Part shown: piece by piece, positions 1 to 6,059 of the stretch
Numbering within the stretch: position 1 is the stretch's first letter
Layout: each line of letters opens with the position of its first letter
From: CATJXY01 sp964623925
Lineage (GTDB): Bacteria; Bacillota_I; Bacilli_A; Erysipelotrichales; Erysipelotrichaceae
NCBI GenBank assembly: GCA_964623925.1
Contig: CAZUVT010000066.1
Location: 1 to 10,872 of the forward strand
Length of the DNA stretch: 10,872 bases
Direction of reading: 5' to 3'
Translations under genes and position numbers: made by a program
The notes under the pieces: generated by a model
Database searches by the model: none
Told to the model about the DNA's origin: nothing
Seen by the model: the letters and a program-made list of their open reading frames with translations, nothing else

Positions 1-144
1 GGGCAACTGTTTATTCTTCCTTGCAGGGTAACGGATACGGTTTACACGATCGAATGCTACAGTCGAAATTCAATTATCATCATGTTCAATCAGTTTGCGC
101 CCAATAAAGAAATCAGAAAAAACCGACGTTTAAAGAAAAGATAA
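1..144 (+). CDS. C-terminal end of an unidentified ORF (partial, 47 codons)
   Basis: The first base of the window lies in an open frame that runs 47 codons to a TAA at 142-144. The 5' end lies outside the window. The visible part has a short hydrophobic stretch (NSIIIMFNQF) followed by a strongly basic tail (KEIRKNRRLKKR). I recognise no family. The stop is immediately followed by the AAAGGAG ribosome binding site of the downstream metal regulator, a 12-base gap, which is the spacing expected if the two were co-transcribed. No convincing promoter lies between them. With only 47 codons visible, a chance open frame cannot be excluded. Confidence 0.4.
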   Translation, partial: GQLFILPCRVTDTVYTIECYSRNSIIIMFNQFAPNKEIRKNRRLKKR

Positions 145-156
145 AGGAGAACGGTT

Positions 157-510
157 ATGGCTAGATTAGAATGCTGCACAGATAAAACAGTACATATGGA
201 AGTGGTGGAAAAAGCCAGTTCAAAAATGTTCAGTGCTGAGGAATTTGAAGACATGAGTATGCTTTTTAAGATGTTTTCAGATGCGACGAGACTTAAGATC
301 ATGAAAGCACTGCTGGAACATGAAATGTGTGTCTGCGATTTGGCTGCGCTGTTAAATATGACTCATTCTGCCATCTCCCATCAGTTGGCTTCATTGAAGA
401 AAATGAGACTTGTGCGAGCCAGTAAAGTAGGGAAAAATGTATATTATAATCTGGCAGATGAACACATTGAGCAGATCATTTCAACGGCTTATGTTCATAT
501 TAAAGAATAG
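157..510 (+). CDS. ArsR/SmtB-family metal-sensing repressor, CadC-like
   Basis: A 117-residue winged-helix repressor that would bind operator DNA as a dimer and release it on binding a soft or transition metal. Helix-turn-helix and wing: about residues 62-98 (MTHSAISHQLASL, then a beta hairpin ending VYYNL). Two metal-site signatures are visible. The alpha3N type has Cys6 and Cys7 near the N-terminus plus E56-M-C58-V-C60-D61. The alpha5 type is D101-x-H103-x10-H114-x2-E117, the SmtB/CzrA zinc-site pattern. S. aureus CadC carries both sites; from family knowledge the alpha3N site senses Cd/Pb/Zn. Here the N-terminal cysteines are adjacent rather than spaced. The ATG at 157 follows AAAGGAG (144-150). 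A terminator follows directly, so any regulated transporter must lie upstream or elsewhere. A CadC-type sensor is my best call; the exact metal is inference. Confidence 0.9.
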   Translation: MARLECCTDKTVHMEVVEKASSKMFSAEEFEDMSMLFKMFSDATRLKIMKALLEHEMCVCDLAALLNMTHSAISHQLASLKKMRLVRASKVGKNVYYNLADEHIEQIISTAYVHIKE

Positions 511-518
511 TGATTTAG

Positions 519-545
519 AACCCTCTAAGGAGGGGTTTTAATTTT
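519..545 (+). terminator. Intrinsic terminator after the metal regulator
   Basis: CCCTC (521-525) pairs with GAGGG (530-534) around a 4-base TAAG loop. Flanking AA/TT pairs extend the stem past one bulged G (535). A T-rich run (536-545) follows, interrupted by AA. It lies 8 bases after the stop codon and separates the regulator from the next promoter. Confidence 0.75.
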
Positions 546-571
546 TATATCACATCTCATATCATAATTTC

Positions 572-600
572 TTGAAAGCCGCGAAGTTTATCTTTATAAT
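572..600 (+). promoter_or_regulatory. Sigma-A type promoter for the FMN-dependent oxidising protein
   Basis: -35 TTGAAA (572-577), a 17-base spacer, and a perfect -10 TATAAT (595-600). It lies just after the preceding terminator. Transcription would start near 607, giving a leader of about 23 bases that holds the AAGGGAGG ribosome binding site (615-622). Confidence 0.85.
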
Positions 601-629
601 GATAGCAGAGTGATAAGGGAGGAAAAACT

Positions 630-1649
630 ATGGAATGGAATGAAGTTGTTGAAAACGCTAAGGGAAAAGCAGTGAAATGTCGTTTCTGCCCGGAATGCAA
701 CGGGATTGCATGTAAAGGCCAGATTCCGGGATTAGGAGGAAAAGGAAGTGGTTCCTCTTTTATTCGAAATGTAGAGAAAATGAAGGATGTCAGAATCAAT
801 TTGGATGTGCTCGTTGAAAATCATCCGATCGATACATCCAGTGTTTTGTTTTCTTATCCTGTTTCGCTGCCTGTGTTTGTTGCGCCGATTGCAGGAATCA
901 AGAATAATTACGGGGCAGAGATGAGTGAAGCGGATTATACAGAAGCAGTTGTGAAAGGGGCGATTGATGCGGGAACGCTTGCATTTTGCGGTGACGGAGT
1001 TGATCCGAAGATGTTTTTTGAACCGGTTGATATCATCCAGAAATACGATGGAAAAGGAATCTGTACGATGAAGCCGTGGAGTCAGGGAGGAATCGATGAA
1101 CGCTTAGATTATATAAAGGATAAGAAGATCTTTGCCTTGGCAAGTGATGTCGATGCTGCCGGCCTGCCGCTGTTAAGAAATGCACCATTCCCGGTTGAAA
1201 ATAAAAGCGTAGCAGCTTTAGCTGAATTGAAAAAGCAGTGTAAAGTTCCGTTTATAGTCAAGGGCGTCATGACCATGGAAGGAGCTTTGAAAGCGTTGGA
1301 AGCAGGAGCAGATGGAATCGTTGTTTCCAATCATGGCGGACGTGTATTAGATGATTGTCTGGCAACGATTGAAGTTTTACCGAAAATCAGCAAGGCAGTA
1401 AAAGGAAAACTGACAATTTTGGTCGATGGCGGATTCAGAAGTGGAAAAGATGTTTTTAAAGCTCTTGCCTTGGGCGCAGATGGAGTTTTGATCGGCCGTC
1501 CGGCTGGAATTGCAGCTATTGGAAATCATGCAGAAGGTGTCACCTGTTATCTGAATAAGATTCGATCAGAACTTTCTGAAACAATGATCATGGCAGGATG
1601 TAACAAAATCTCAGATATTTCAGAAAATTGTGTTTCTGTTGTGAAATAA
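630..1649 (+). CDS. FMN-dependent alpha-hydroxy-acid oxidising protein with N-terminal Cys cluster
   Basis: A 339-residue TIM-barrel flavoprotein of the lactate oxidase / glycolate oxidase / L-lactate dehydrogenase family, expected to oxidise a 2-hydroxy acid in the cytoplasm. Visible family marks: LPVFVAPIAG (about 80-89), PFIVKG with the FMN-contacting Lys211, SNHGGR with catalytic His235 and substrate-binding Arg238, and the FMN phosphate site D266-GG-F-R270-SG followed by GADGVLIGRP. The N-terminus is not canonical: residues 17-28 read C17-x2-C20-x2-C23-x4-C28, then a Gly-rich GKGSGSSF. This replaces the tyrosine-bearing start seen in classical members and could bind a metal or an Fe-S centre (inference). 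At 339 residues it is slightly shorter than the usual 350-400. The ATG at 630 has an AAGGGAGG site 7 bases upstream. It has its own promoter and is followed by another promoter, so it appears to be a single-gene unit. The substrate cannot be told. Confidence 0.92.
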   Translation: MEWNEVVENAKGKAVKCRFCPECNGIACKGQIPGLGGKGSGSSFIRNVEKMKDVRINLDVLVENHPIDTSSVLFSYPVSLPVFVAPIAGIKNNYGAEMSEADYTEAVVKGAIDAGTLAFCGDGVDPKMFFEPVDIIQKYDGKGICTMKPWSQGGIDERLDYIKDKKIFALASDVDAAGLPLLRNAPFPVENKSVAALAELKKQCKVPFIVKGVMTMEGALKALEAGADGIVVSNHGGRVLDDCLATIEVLPKISKAVKGKLTILVDGGFRSGKDVFKALALGADGVLIGRPAGIAAIGNHAEGVTCYLNKIRSELSETMIMAGCNKISDISENCVSVVK

Positions 1650-1661
1650 CTGGGGTTCTTC

Positions 1662-1690
1662 TTTACATCACGTTTTCTTTCAGCTATAAT
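1662..1690 (+). promoter_or_regulatory. Sigma-A type promoter for the pyrophosphatase-like gene
   Basis: -35 TTTACA (1662-1667), a 17-base spacer, and -10 TATAAT (1685-1690). It starts 12 bases after the preceding stop codon. A start of transcription near 1697 would leave about 8 bases before a GTG at 1705 but 20 before the ATG at 1717, which favours the ATG as translation start. Confidence 0.8.
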
Positions 1691-1716
1691 AAATTACGCT
1701 GGAAGTGAGGGATTTT

Positions 1717-2103
1717 ATGGCAGAGTATGAAAATAATGCATATTTTTGGCAAAAAGCAGATACCTTATATTTATCCTCTAAAATTAAGTTGACGAAGAAA
1801 AAGGGAGAACCGCATTCTACATATAAGAATTTAACTTATCCTGTTGATTTCGGCTATTTGTCGGAAACAGGAACAGAAGGACATGAGATTGAAGTGTTTG
1901 TGGGTTCAAAAACAGCATATAGTGTTGACTGCATGCTGATTGGAGCTGATATTCTGGAAAAAACGATTCATGCAAAGCTTTTGTTAGGATGTACTCCGGA
2001 AGAAGAATATGCAGTACTTGATTTTATGAACAAAACAAATTTTCAAAAAACAGTACTGTTGCGGCGCGGAAAAGAGATTCCAAGTTGGTCGATGCCAGAT
2101 TAA
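1717..2103 (+). CDS. Small divergent class I inorganic pyrophosphatase-like protein
   Basis: A 128-residue protein resembling the small soluble inorganic pyrophosphatases, which hydrolyse PPi with Mg2+. Support comes from KKKGEPHSTYKNLTYPVDFG and the following GYLSET, which match the family's 'KGSxHPxYP..YPxDYGY' block, then GTEGHEIEVFVG aligned with the 'DGxxxDVxVG' metal-binding block. In this reading the conserved acidic metal ligands are altered: E54, H56 and E59 stand where E. coli PPase has D65, D67 and D70. Activity is therefore uncertain; it may hydrolyse another phosphoanhydride or be non-catalytic. The ATG at 1717 is preceded by AGTGAGG with 6-base spacing. An upstream in-frame GTG (1705) would use up that ribosome binding site, so I reject it. 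The gene has its own promoter and terminator. Family call moderate; function inferred. Confidence 0.8.
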   Translation: MAEYENNAYFWQKADTLYLSSKIKLTKKKGEPHSTYKNLTYPVDFGYLSETGTEGHEIEVFVGSKTAYSVDCMLIGADILEKTIHAKLLLGCTPEEEYAVLDFMNKTNFQKTVLLRRGKEIPSWSMPD

Positions 2104-2113
2104 TAAATGCATG

Positions 2114-2155
2114 ATAAAAAGTATTTTCAGTAATTAAAGCGAAAATACTTTTTAT
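2114..2155 (+). terminator. Long AU-rich hairpin terminator
   Basis: AAAAAGTATTTTC (2116-2128) is perfectly complementary to GAAAATACTTTTT (2141-2153) around a 12-base loop, and two more pairs extend the stem to 2114/2155. An A-run on the left and a T-run on the right allow it to act in either direction. It closes the pyrophosphatase-like gene and insulates the downstream operon. Confidence 0.85.
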
Positions 2156-2166
2156 TTATGAATGAA

Positions 2167-2177
2167 TGTTATAGAAT
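2167..2177 (+). promoter_or_regulatory. Possible extended -10 promoter of the acyltransferase operon
   Basis: TG-T-TATAGA (2167-2175) resembles an extended -10 element, with no good -35 upstream because that position falls in the hairpin arm. It lies about 35 bases before the lipoprotein start and just after the terminator, where an operon promoter is needed. The match is weak. Confidence 0.35.
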
Positions 2178-2209
2178 TTCAAATAATAAGATAGAAAGGA
2201 TCAAAAAAG

Positions 2210-2680
2210 ATGAAAAAAATAGTTCAAATATTGATGATACTCTTAATTGCAGCAAGCATATTAGGAGGATGTGCAAAAAAAGAGGTTGAAACAAAGGATG
2301 TTGATCTCCACGAAATCTTGACAACGATGCTAAAAGGGGATGACATGCCGGCGATGATGGAAGTTGAGGCAGATATGCTTCAGGATCTCTATTTTTTCAG
2401 CAGTGAAGATGTCAAGCAGGCAGCTATCGCAATGCCGCTCATGAATGTTAAGGCTACAGAAATTATTTTGGTTGAAGCCAATGACGGAAAGCTGGATACA
2501 GTCAAGGCGGGAATAAAAAAGCGTCTAGATGTGCTTGATGAAACCTGGGCGCATTATTTGGCAGATCAGTATGAGCTTGTTCAAAATGCGCAGATCGTTG
2601 AAATGGGAAACTATTATTGTGTAATTATTGCAGAAAATGCGGAAGAACTTGCCGAAAATATTAAAAAGGCATTACAGTAG
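2210..2680 (+). CDS. DUF4358-type lipoprotein, first gene of the acyltransferase operon
   Basis: A 156-residue lipoprotein. Residues 1-20 form a basic start (MKK), a hydrophobic core and the lipobox L18-G-G-C21, so the mature protein should be lipidated on Cys21 and sit on the outer face of the membrane. The mature part is small, mixed alpha/beta and acidic, with a run of Met (MLKGDDMPAMMEVEADM) and a C-terminal half of the form 'KxxxxxRLdxLdexWxhYLadQYelVqnaqivxxGnYycviia', which I associate with DUF4358. This family is often found beside MBOAT and DHHW genes in Bacillota, as here; its biochemical role is not established to my knowledge. I infer an accessory to the extracytoplasmic acylation machinery. 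The ATG at 2210 is preceded by GAAAGGA (2194-2200). A gap of 48 bases separates it from the MBOAT gene. Confidence 0.85.
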   Translation: MKKIVQILMILLIAASILGGCAKKEVETKDVDLHEILTTMLKGDDMPAMMEVEADMLQDLYFFSSEDVKQAAIAMPLMNVKATEIILVEANDGKLDTVKAGIKKRLDVLDETWAHYLADQYELVQNAQIVEMGNYYCVIIAENAEELAENIKKALQ

Positions 2681-2705
2681 TGAAGTAAGAGAAAGGAGTG
2701 CTGTT

Positions 2706-2732
2706 ATGATTCAGTCAGGTGATGAGCGATGA
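2706..2732 (+). CDS. 8-codon ORF overlapping the MBOAT start (candidate coupling leader)
   Basis: ATG at 2706 opens MIQSGDER and stops at TGA 2730-2732. That stop overlaps the MBOAT start codon (2729-2731) in the ATGA arrangement typical of translational coupling. The mini-ORF has the stronger ribosome binding site, GAAAGGAG, about 6 bases upstream, while the MBOAT start has only AGGTGA (2717-2722) inside the mini-ORF. It may deliver terminating ribosomes to the MBOAT start. It could also be chance; the sequence alone cannot show it is translated. Confidence 0.35.
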   Translation: MIQSGDER

Positions 2733-4120
2733 TTTTCAGTAGTATCCTTTTTCTTTTTGCTTATTTTCTTTTGACTTTGGGAATTTATTATCTTGTTCCG
2801 CTGCACTTCAGGAACTTGATCTTATTGATTGCCAGTCTCCTGTTTTATGCATGGGGTGAACCTATCTATATTCTAATCATGATCTTTTCCATGTGTTTTG
2901 ATTATTTCAATGGATATATGGTCAATAAATATGCAGATAAAAGAAAGATTGCGAAAAGGTTTGTTATCTTGTCCGTGGTTGGAAATCTATCGATTCTCGG
3001 TTTTTTCAAATACTATGACTTTATTGTGATGAATCTTTCTGCTCTGGGTTTGAATATCCTTACACCCTTGAATCTGTCTTTGCCGATTGGAATTTCATTC
3101 TATACATTCCAAACGATGTCCTATCCGATCGATGTCTATCGCCAATCAGCCCCGGTTCAAAAGAATATTATTTCATTTGGGACGTATGTTTCATTGTTTC
3201 CGCAGTTGATTGCCGGTCCGATCGTTCGCTATAAAGATATTGCTGAGCAACTGGATCATCGAAGAGAAAACATCGATCAGTTTTATACCGGAATTCTGTA
3301 TTTTACAAGAGGCTTGGCAAAAAAGGTGCTTTTGGCTAATGGAATCGGATCTTTGAGTGATGCGCTATTGAATGATTTTACGGAAATCTCAATGTTGAGC
3401 ATGTGGATGGGAGCGCTTGCTTTTTCATTTCAAATCTATTTTGATTTCAGCGGATATAGCGAAATGGCAATCGGCCTTGGGAAAATGTTTGGATTTGATT
3501 TTCCGGAGAATTTCCGATACCCGTATATTTCAAGATCGATCACTGAATTCTGGCGGCGCTGGCATATTTCCTTGTCTACTTGGTTTCGAGATTATGTTTA
3601 TATTCCGTTAGGAGGAAATAGAAAAGGGTTATTCAAGACTTTCCGCAATATTTTTATTGTGTGGATGCTGACTGGTTTTTGGCATGGAGCCAGCTGGAAT
3701 TTTATCTTATGGGGTGTCTATTTCGGAGTGATCCTCATGCTTGAAAAGGCATTTGTTTTGAAGTGGCTGGAACAGCTTCCAACGTTTGTTCAGCATGTGT
3801 ATGCGTTGGTTTTGATTCTGATTGGTTGGATCATTTTCTCAGTGACGGATATAACACAGATCCCCATGGCGCTTTTGGGCTTGATTCGTTTCAGTAAACC
3901 TTTTGATCAAATGTCTTTGTGGTATTTGTTGAATTACGGAGTCCTATTCGTCTTATGTATTTTATGCAGCACGCCGTTTTTTACAAATATGTTCAAAAAA
4001 ATAAGAAATGAAAATGTACAGATGATCCTGTCTTTGGTTTTGGTCATGGGAGCACTGGTTTTGTGTGTTGCTTATCTTGTGGATGCAAGCTATAACCCGT
4101 TCTTATATTTTAGATTTTAG
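2729..4120 (+). CDS. MBOAT-family membrane O-acyltransferase (AlgI/DltB-like)
   Basis: A 463-residue polytopic membrane protein of the MBOAT family, related to alginate O-acetyltransferase AlgI and to DltB. These proteins pass an acyl group from a cytoplasmic donor across the membrane toward an extracytoplasmic acceptor. The start MIFSSILFLFAYF with FYAWGEP near residue 44 is the usual opening of bacterial AlgI-like members. The signature region runs SRSITEFWRRWHISLSTW (His279), YIPLGGNRKG, then TGFWHGASWNFILWG with His319 as the expected catalytic histidine. Hydrophobic segments fill most of the length (around ten spans by eye). The start at 2729 fits the family N-terminus. It is followed 10 bases later by the DHHW protein, the usual AlgX/AlgJ-like partner. 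Most likely it is acetylating, but donor and acceptor are inference. Confidence 0.95.
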   Translation: MIFSSILFLFAYFLLTLGIYYLVPLHFRNLILLIASLLFYAWGEPIYILIMIFSMCFDYFNGYMVNKYADKRKIAKRFVILSVVGNLSILGFFKYYDFIVMNLSALGLNILTPLNLSLPIGISFYTFQTMSYPIDVYRQSAPVQKNIISFGTYVSLFPQLIAGPIVRYKDIAEQLDHRRENIDQFYTGILYFTRGLAKKVLLANGIGSLSDALLNDFTEISMLSMWMGALAFSFQIYFDFSGYSEMAIGLGKMFGFDFPENFRYPYISRSITEFWRRWHISLSTWFRDYVYIPLGGNRKGLFKTFRNIFIVWMLTGFWHGASWNFILWGVYFGVILMLEKAFVLKWLEQLPTFVQHVYALVLILIGWIIFSVTDITQIPMALLGLIRFSKPFDQMSLWYLLNYGVLFVLCILCSTPFFTNMFKKIRNENVQMILSLVLVMGALVLCVAYLVDASYNPFLYFRF

Positions 4121-4130
4121 GAGATTGGCT

Positions 4131-5243
4131 ATGAAAAGAAAATTACAGAAATTAACGATCATTTGTTTTATATCCTTTTTAGCTTTTTTCTCTATTCTTC
4201 ATATCGGATTGCCGGATAAAAGTTTTTCACCAAATGAAAACCGCTATCTTGAACAGATACCGTCTTTCAATATTTCTTCTATCTTATCCGGAAAATTTAT
4301 GGACCAGTTTACAGAATACATGCAGGATCAGTTTCCTTTCAGGGATACCTGGATTTCGATCAAGGCCGCAAGCGAATTGGTATTGAATAAAAAAACAAAT
4401 AACGGTATCTATATTACAGAACATGGCTTGATTGCCCAATTCATCGAGGCAGATGAAATTCAGATTCAAAAAAATACGAGTAAGATCAATGAATTTGCAC
4501 AAAAGATAGATAAGCCGATCTGGGTCATGATCGTACCGACTTTATCGGGAATCTATCCGGAATATCTTCCTGAGCACAATCTGGAAGTTGATCAGGAAAA
4601 TCTTTTAAATCAGATCGAAACCGATCTGAATGAGAAGATCCATTTTATTCCTGTATTAGAAGAACTGAAGAACAATCGGGATGAATTCTTATATTTTTCA
4701 ACAGATCATCACTGGACAATGCGGGGAGCATTTTACGGTTATCAGGCATTTCATAAGGCAAAGGGGATCCCACCGAGCAGCCTTGAGGATTATAGTCGGA
4801 AAGTCGTCAGCGAAGATTTTCGCGGAACTTCTTACTCTTCCAGCGGAGCATTCTGGTTCAAAGGGGATGAGCTTGAGGTTTTTACAAAACCATTCTTCAA
4901 AGCAGTCTCTATGATTGCGGATGATCAAAAATATGATTCAATGCTTGTCGAGGAAAATCTAAAATTAAAAGATCAGTACACTTATTTTCTGGATGGAAAT
5001 CACGCATTAACTGTTTTGACTTCCTCAAAAGGAACAGGGAGTCTTCTTGTGATCAAGGACAGTTACGCTCATGATCTGGCACCATTTTTGACAGAAGATT
5101 ATGAAAAAATAATTCTCGTGGATTTACGCTATTATAAATTGTCTATTTCAGAATTGATCGAACAAGAAGAAATTGATGAAATTCTTTTTGTATATAACTT
5201 GGAAAATTACAGTTCAGACACAAACTTGATATTTCTTGAATAG
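4131..5243 (+). CDS. DHHW-family (AlgX/AlgJ-like) extracytoplasmic acyltransferase partner
   Basis: A 370-residue protein with one N-terminal hydrophobic anchor (about 8-24, after MKRKLQK), so the rest lies outside the membrane. Family marks: NRYLEQIPSF (37-46), 'GKFMDQFTEYMQDQFPFRD' downstream of it, the name-giving D192-H193-H194-W195 in STDHHWTMRGA, and VIKDSYAHDLAPFL with D310, S311 and H314. In AlgX/AlgJ an Asp-His pair and a Ser form an SGNH-like catalytic set that moves the acetyl group to the polysaccharide; the corresponding residues are present here. The true start is the ATG at 4131, which has AGGAG (4119-4123) overlapping the MBOAT stop; an upstream ATG at 4065 would lie within the MBOAT gene and lacks a site. 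It would accept the acyl group from the MBOAT protein. The acceptor polymer is unknown. Confidence 0.92.
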   Translation: MKRKLQKLTIICFISFLAFFSILHIGLPDKSFSPNENRYLEQIPSFNISSILSGKFMDQFTEYMQDQFPFRDTWISIKAASELVLNKKTNNGIYITEHGLIAQFIEADEIQIQKNTSKINEFAQKIDKPIWVMIVPTLSGIYPEYLPEHNLEVDQENLLNQIETDLNEKIHFIPVLEELKNNRDEFLYFSTDHHWTMRGAFYGYQAFHKAKGIPPSSLEDYSRKVVSEDFRGTSYSSSGAFWFKGDELEVFTKPFFKAVSMIADDQKYDSMLVEENLKLKDQYTYFLDGNHALTVLTSSKGTGSLLVIKDSYAHDLAPFLTEDYEKIILVDLRYYKLSISELIEQEEIDEILFVYNLENYSSDTNLIFLE

Positions 5244-5257
5244 AAAGGATCTTTAAT

Positions 5258-6055
5258 TTGATAAAAAGAGGAATCAGAATCTTTCAAAAATTCAACAGCG
5301 TAGAAGGTGTCATGTTTACAACATCTTTTGCCTATTCTTTGCTTTTGGCATTAGCTCCGGTCTTAACTATTTTTGTAATCAGTTTACAGGTTACTCTGGA
5401 TTTAAAGTCAGTAACTGATTTTCTGGTTCAATATATTCCGGATGAATTTGTAATTCCATTTGTAAATTATCTCAAAAATCAGTCTTTTTCAGGACTGATT
5501 TCTTTAATCATGCTGCTGATGGCAAGTATCTATATTGCATCGAAAAGCGTCTATTCATTTCTACTTATTTCTTCTAAAGAAGATGAGGTGGAATATGAGC
5601 GTCTTTTTCTTCGCATTCTTTCCATTTTACTTTTTATATTGATGATTTTGTTTATTTTGTTTTTAATGATTCTTTTTCAAAAACTATTTCGATCTCATAA
5701 TATCGGTTCTTTTTTACTTTTGACGCTTTGCTTTATTTTATTTTACCGATTGCTTTCTTTTCGGCAGTATCCGATTTACACTTATATGAGCGGAGGCTTA
5801 TTCAGTTCGATTGCTTTAACTGTCTTAGGACGGTGCTTCTTTTTTGTTATTGAACATTTTACTTTATATGAAACAAAGTATGGCCCGCTTTCATCGCTGG
5901 TTATCCTTCTTTTGAGCTGTTATATCATTTCATGCATCGTTTATATCGGCTATTGTATCATTCACAGTTTGATTGATGATCCAAAGAAGGTTCCTTTGAC
6001 AAGACAGGCGCATTCATTCTATAATAACTTCAACTCGTGGGTTAAAAGAAGGTGA
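5258..6055 (+). CDS. YihY/BrkB-family inner membrane protein
   Basis: A 265-residue membrane protein with about six hydrophobic spans (roughly residues 18-44, 77-103, 118-142, 148-166, 176-199, 212-237). The first span, TTSFAYSLLLALAPVLTIF, matches the YihY/BrkB pattern (ALAYYTLLSLFPLL-like) and the order of segments fits the family. Older databases label it ribonuclease BN, which is a misassignment: E. coli RNase BN is a different protein. The role of YihY proteins is unsettled; envelope or transport functions are suspected. It starts with TTG at 5258, supported by GAAAGGA (5243-5249) at 8-base spacing and by the family N-terminus. Gaps of 14 bases upstream and 4 downstream place it inside the operon. 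Being next to the acylation genes suggests an envelope role, which is inference. Confidence 0.88.
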   Translation: MIKRGIRIFQKFNSVEGVMFTTSFAYSLLLALAPVLTIFVISLQVTLDLKSVTDFLVQYIPDEFVIPFVNYLKNQSFSGLISLIMLLMASIYIASKSVYSFLLISSKEDEVEYERLFLRILSILLFILMILFILFLMILFQKLFRSHNIGSFLLLTLCFILFYRLLSFRQYPIYTYMSGGLFSSIALTVLGRCFFFVIEHFTLYETKYGPLSSLVILLLSCYIISCIVYIGYCIIHSLIDDPKKVPLTRQAHSFYNNFNSWVKRR

Positions 6056-6059
6056 AAGC

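Noticed and set aside
69..90. TTCAAT direct repeats as a possible metal-regulator operator
   Set aside because: They are direct, not inverted as expected for an ArsR-family 12-2-12 site, lie inside a possible coding frame, and have no promoter beside them.
90..302. Reverse-strand open frames over the metal regulator, and others over the oxidase, DHHW, RlmD and M28 genes
   Set aside because: They lie antisense to well-supported genes, have no ribosome binding sites and no recognisable products.
1705..1716. Upstream GTG start for the pyrophosphatase-like gene (adds MRDF)
   Set aside because: The GTGAGG is itself the ribosome binding site of ATG 1717, and the predicted transcript would start only about 8 bases before the GTG.
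4065..4130. Earlier ATG for the DHHW protein, overlapping the MBOAT gene
   Set aside because: No ribosome binding site, 56 bases of overlap, and the family N-terminal anchor begins at MKRK from ATG 4131, which has AGGAG.
5258..6055. Ribonuclease BN as the name of the YihY-like gene
   Set aside because: That label is a historical misassignment; the protein is a multi-span membrane protein without nuclease motifs.
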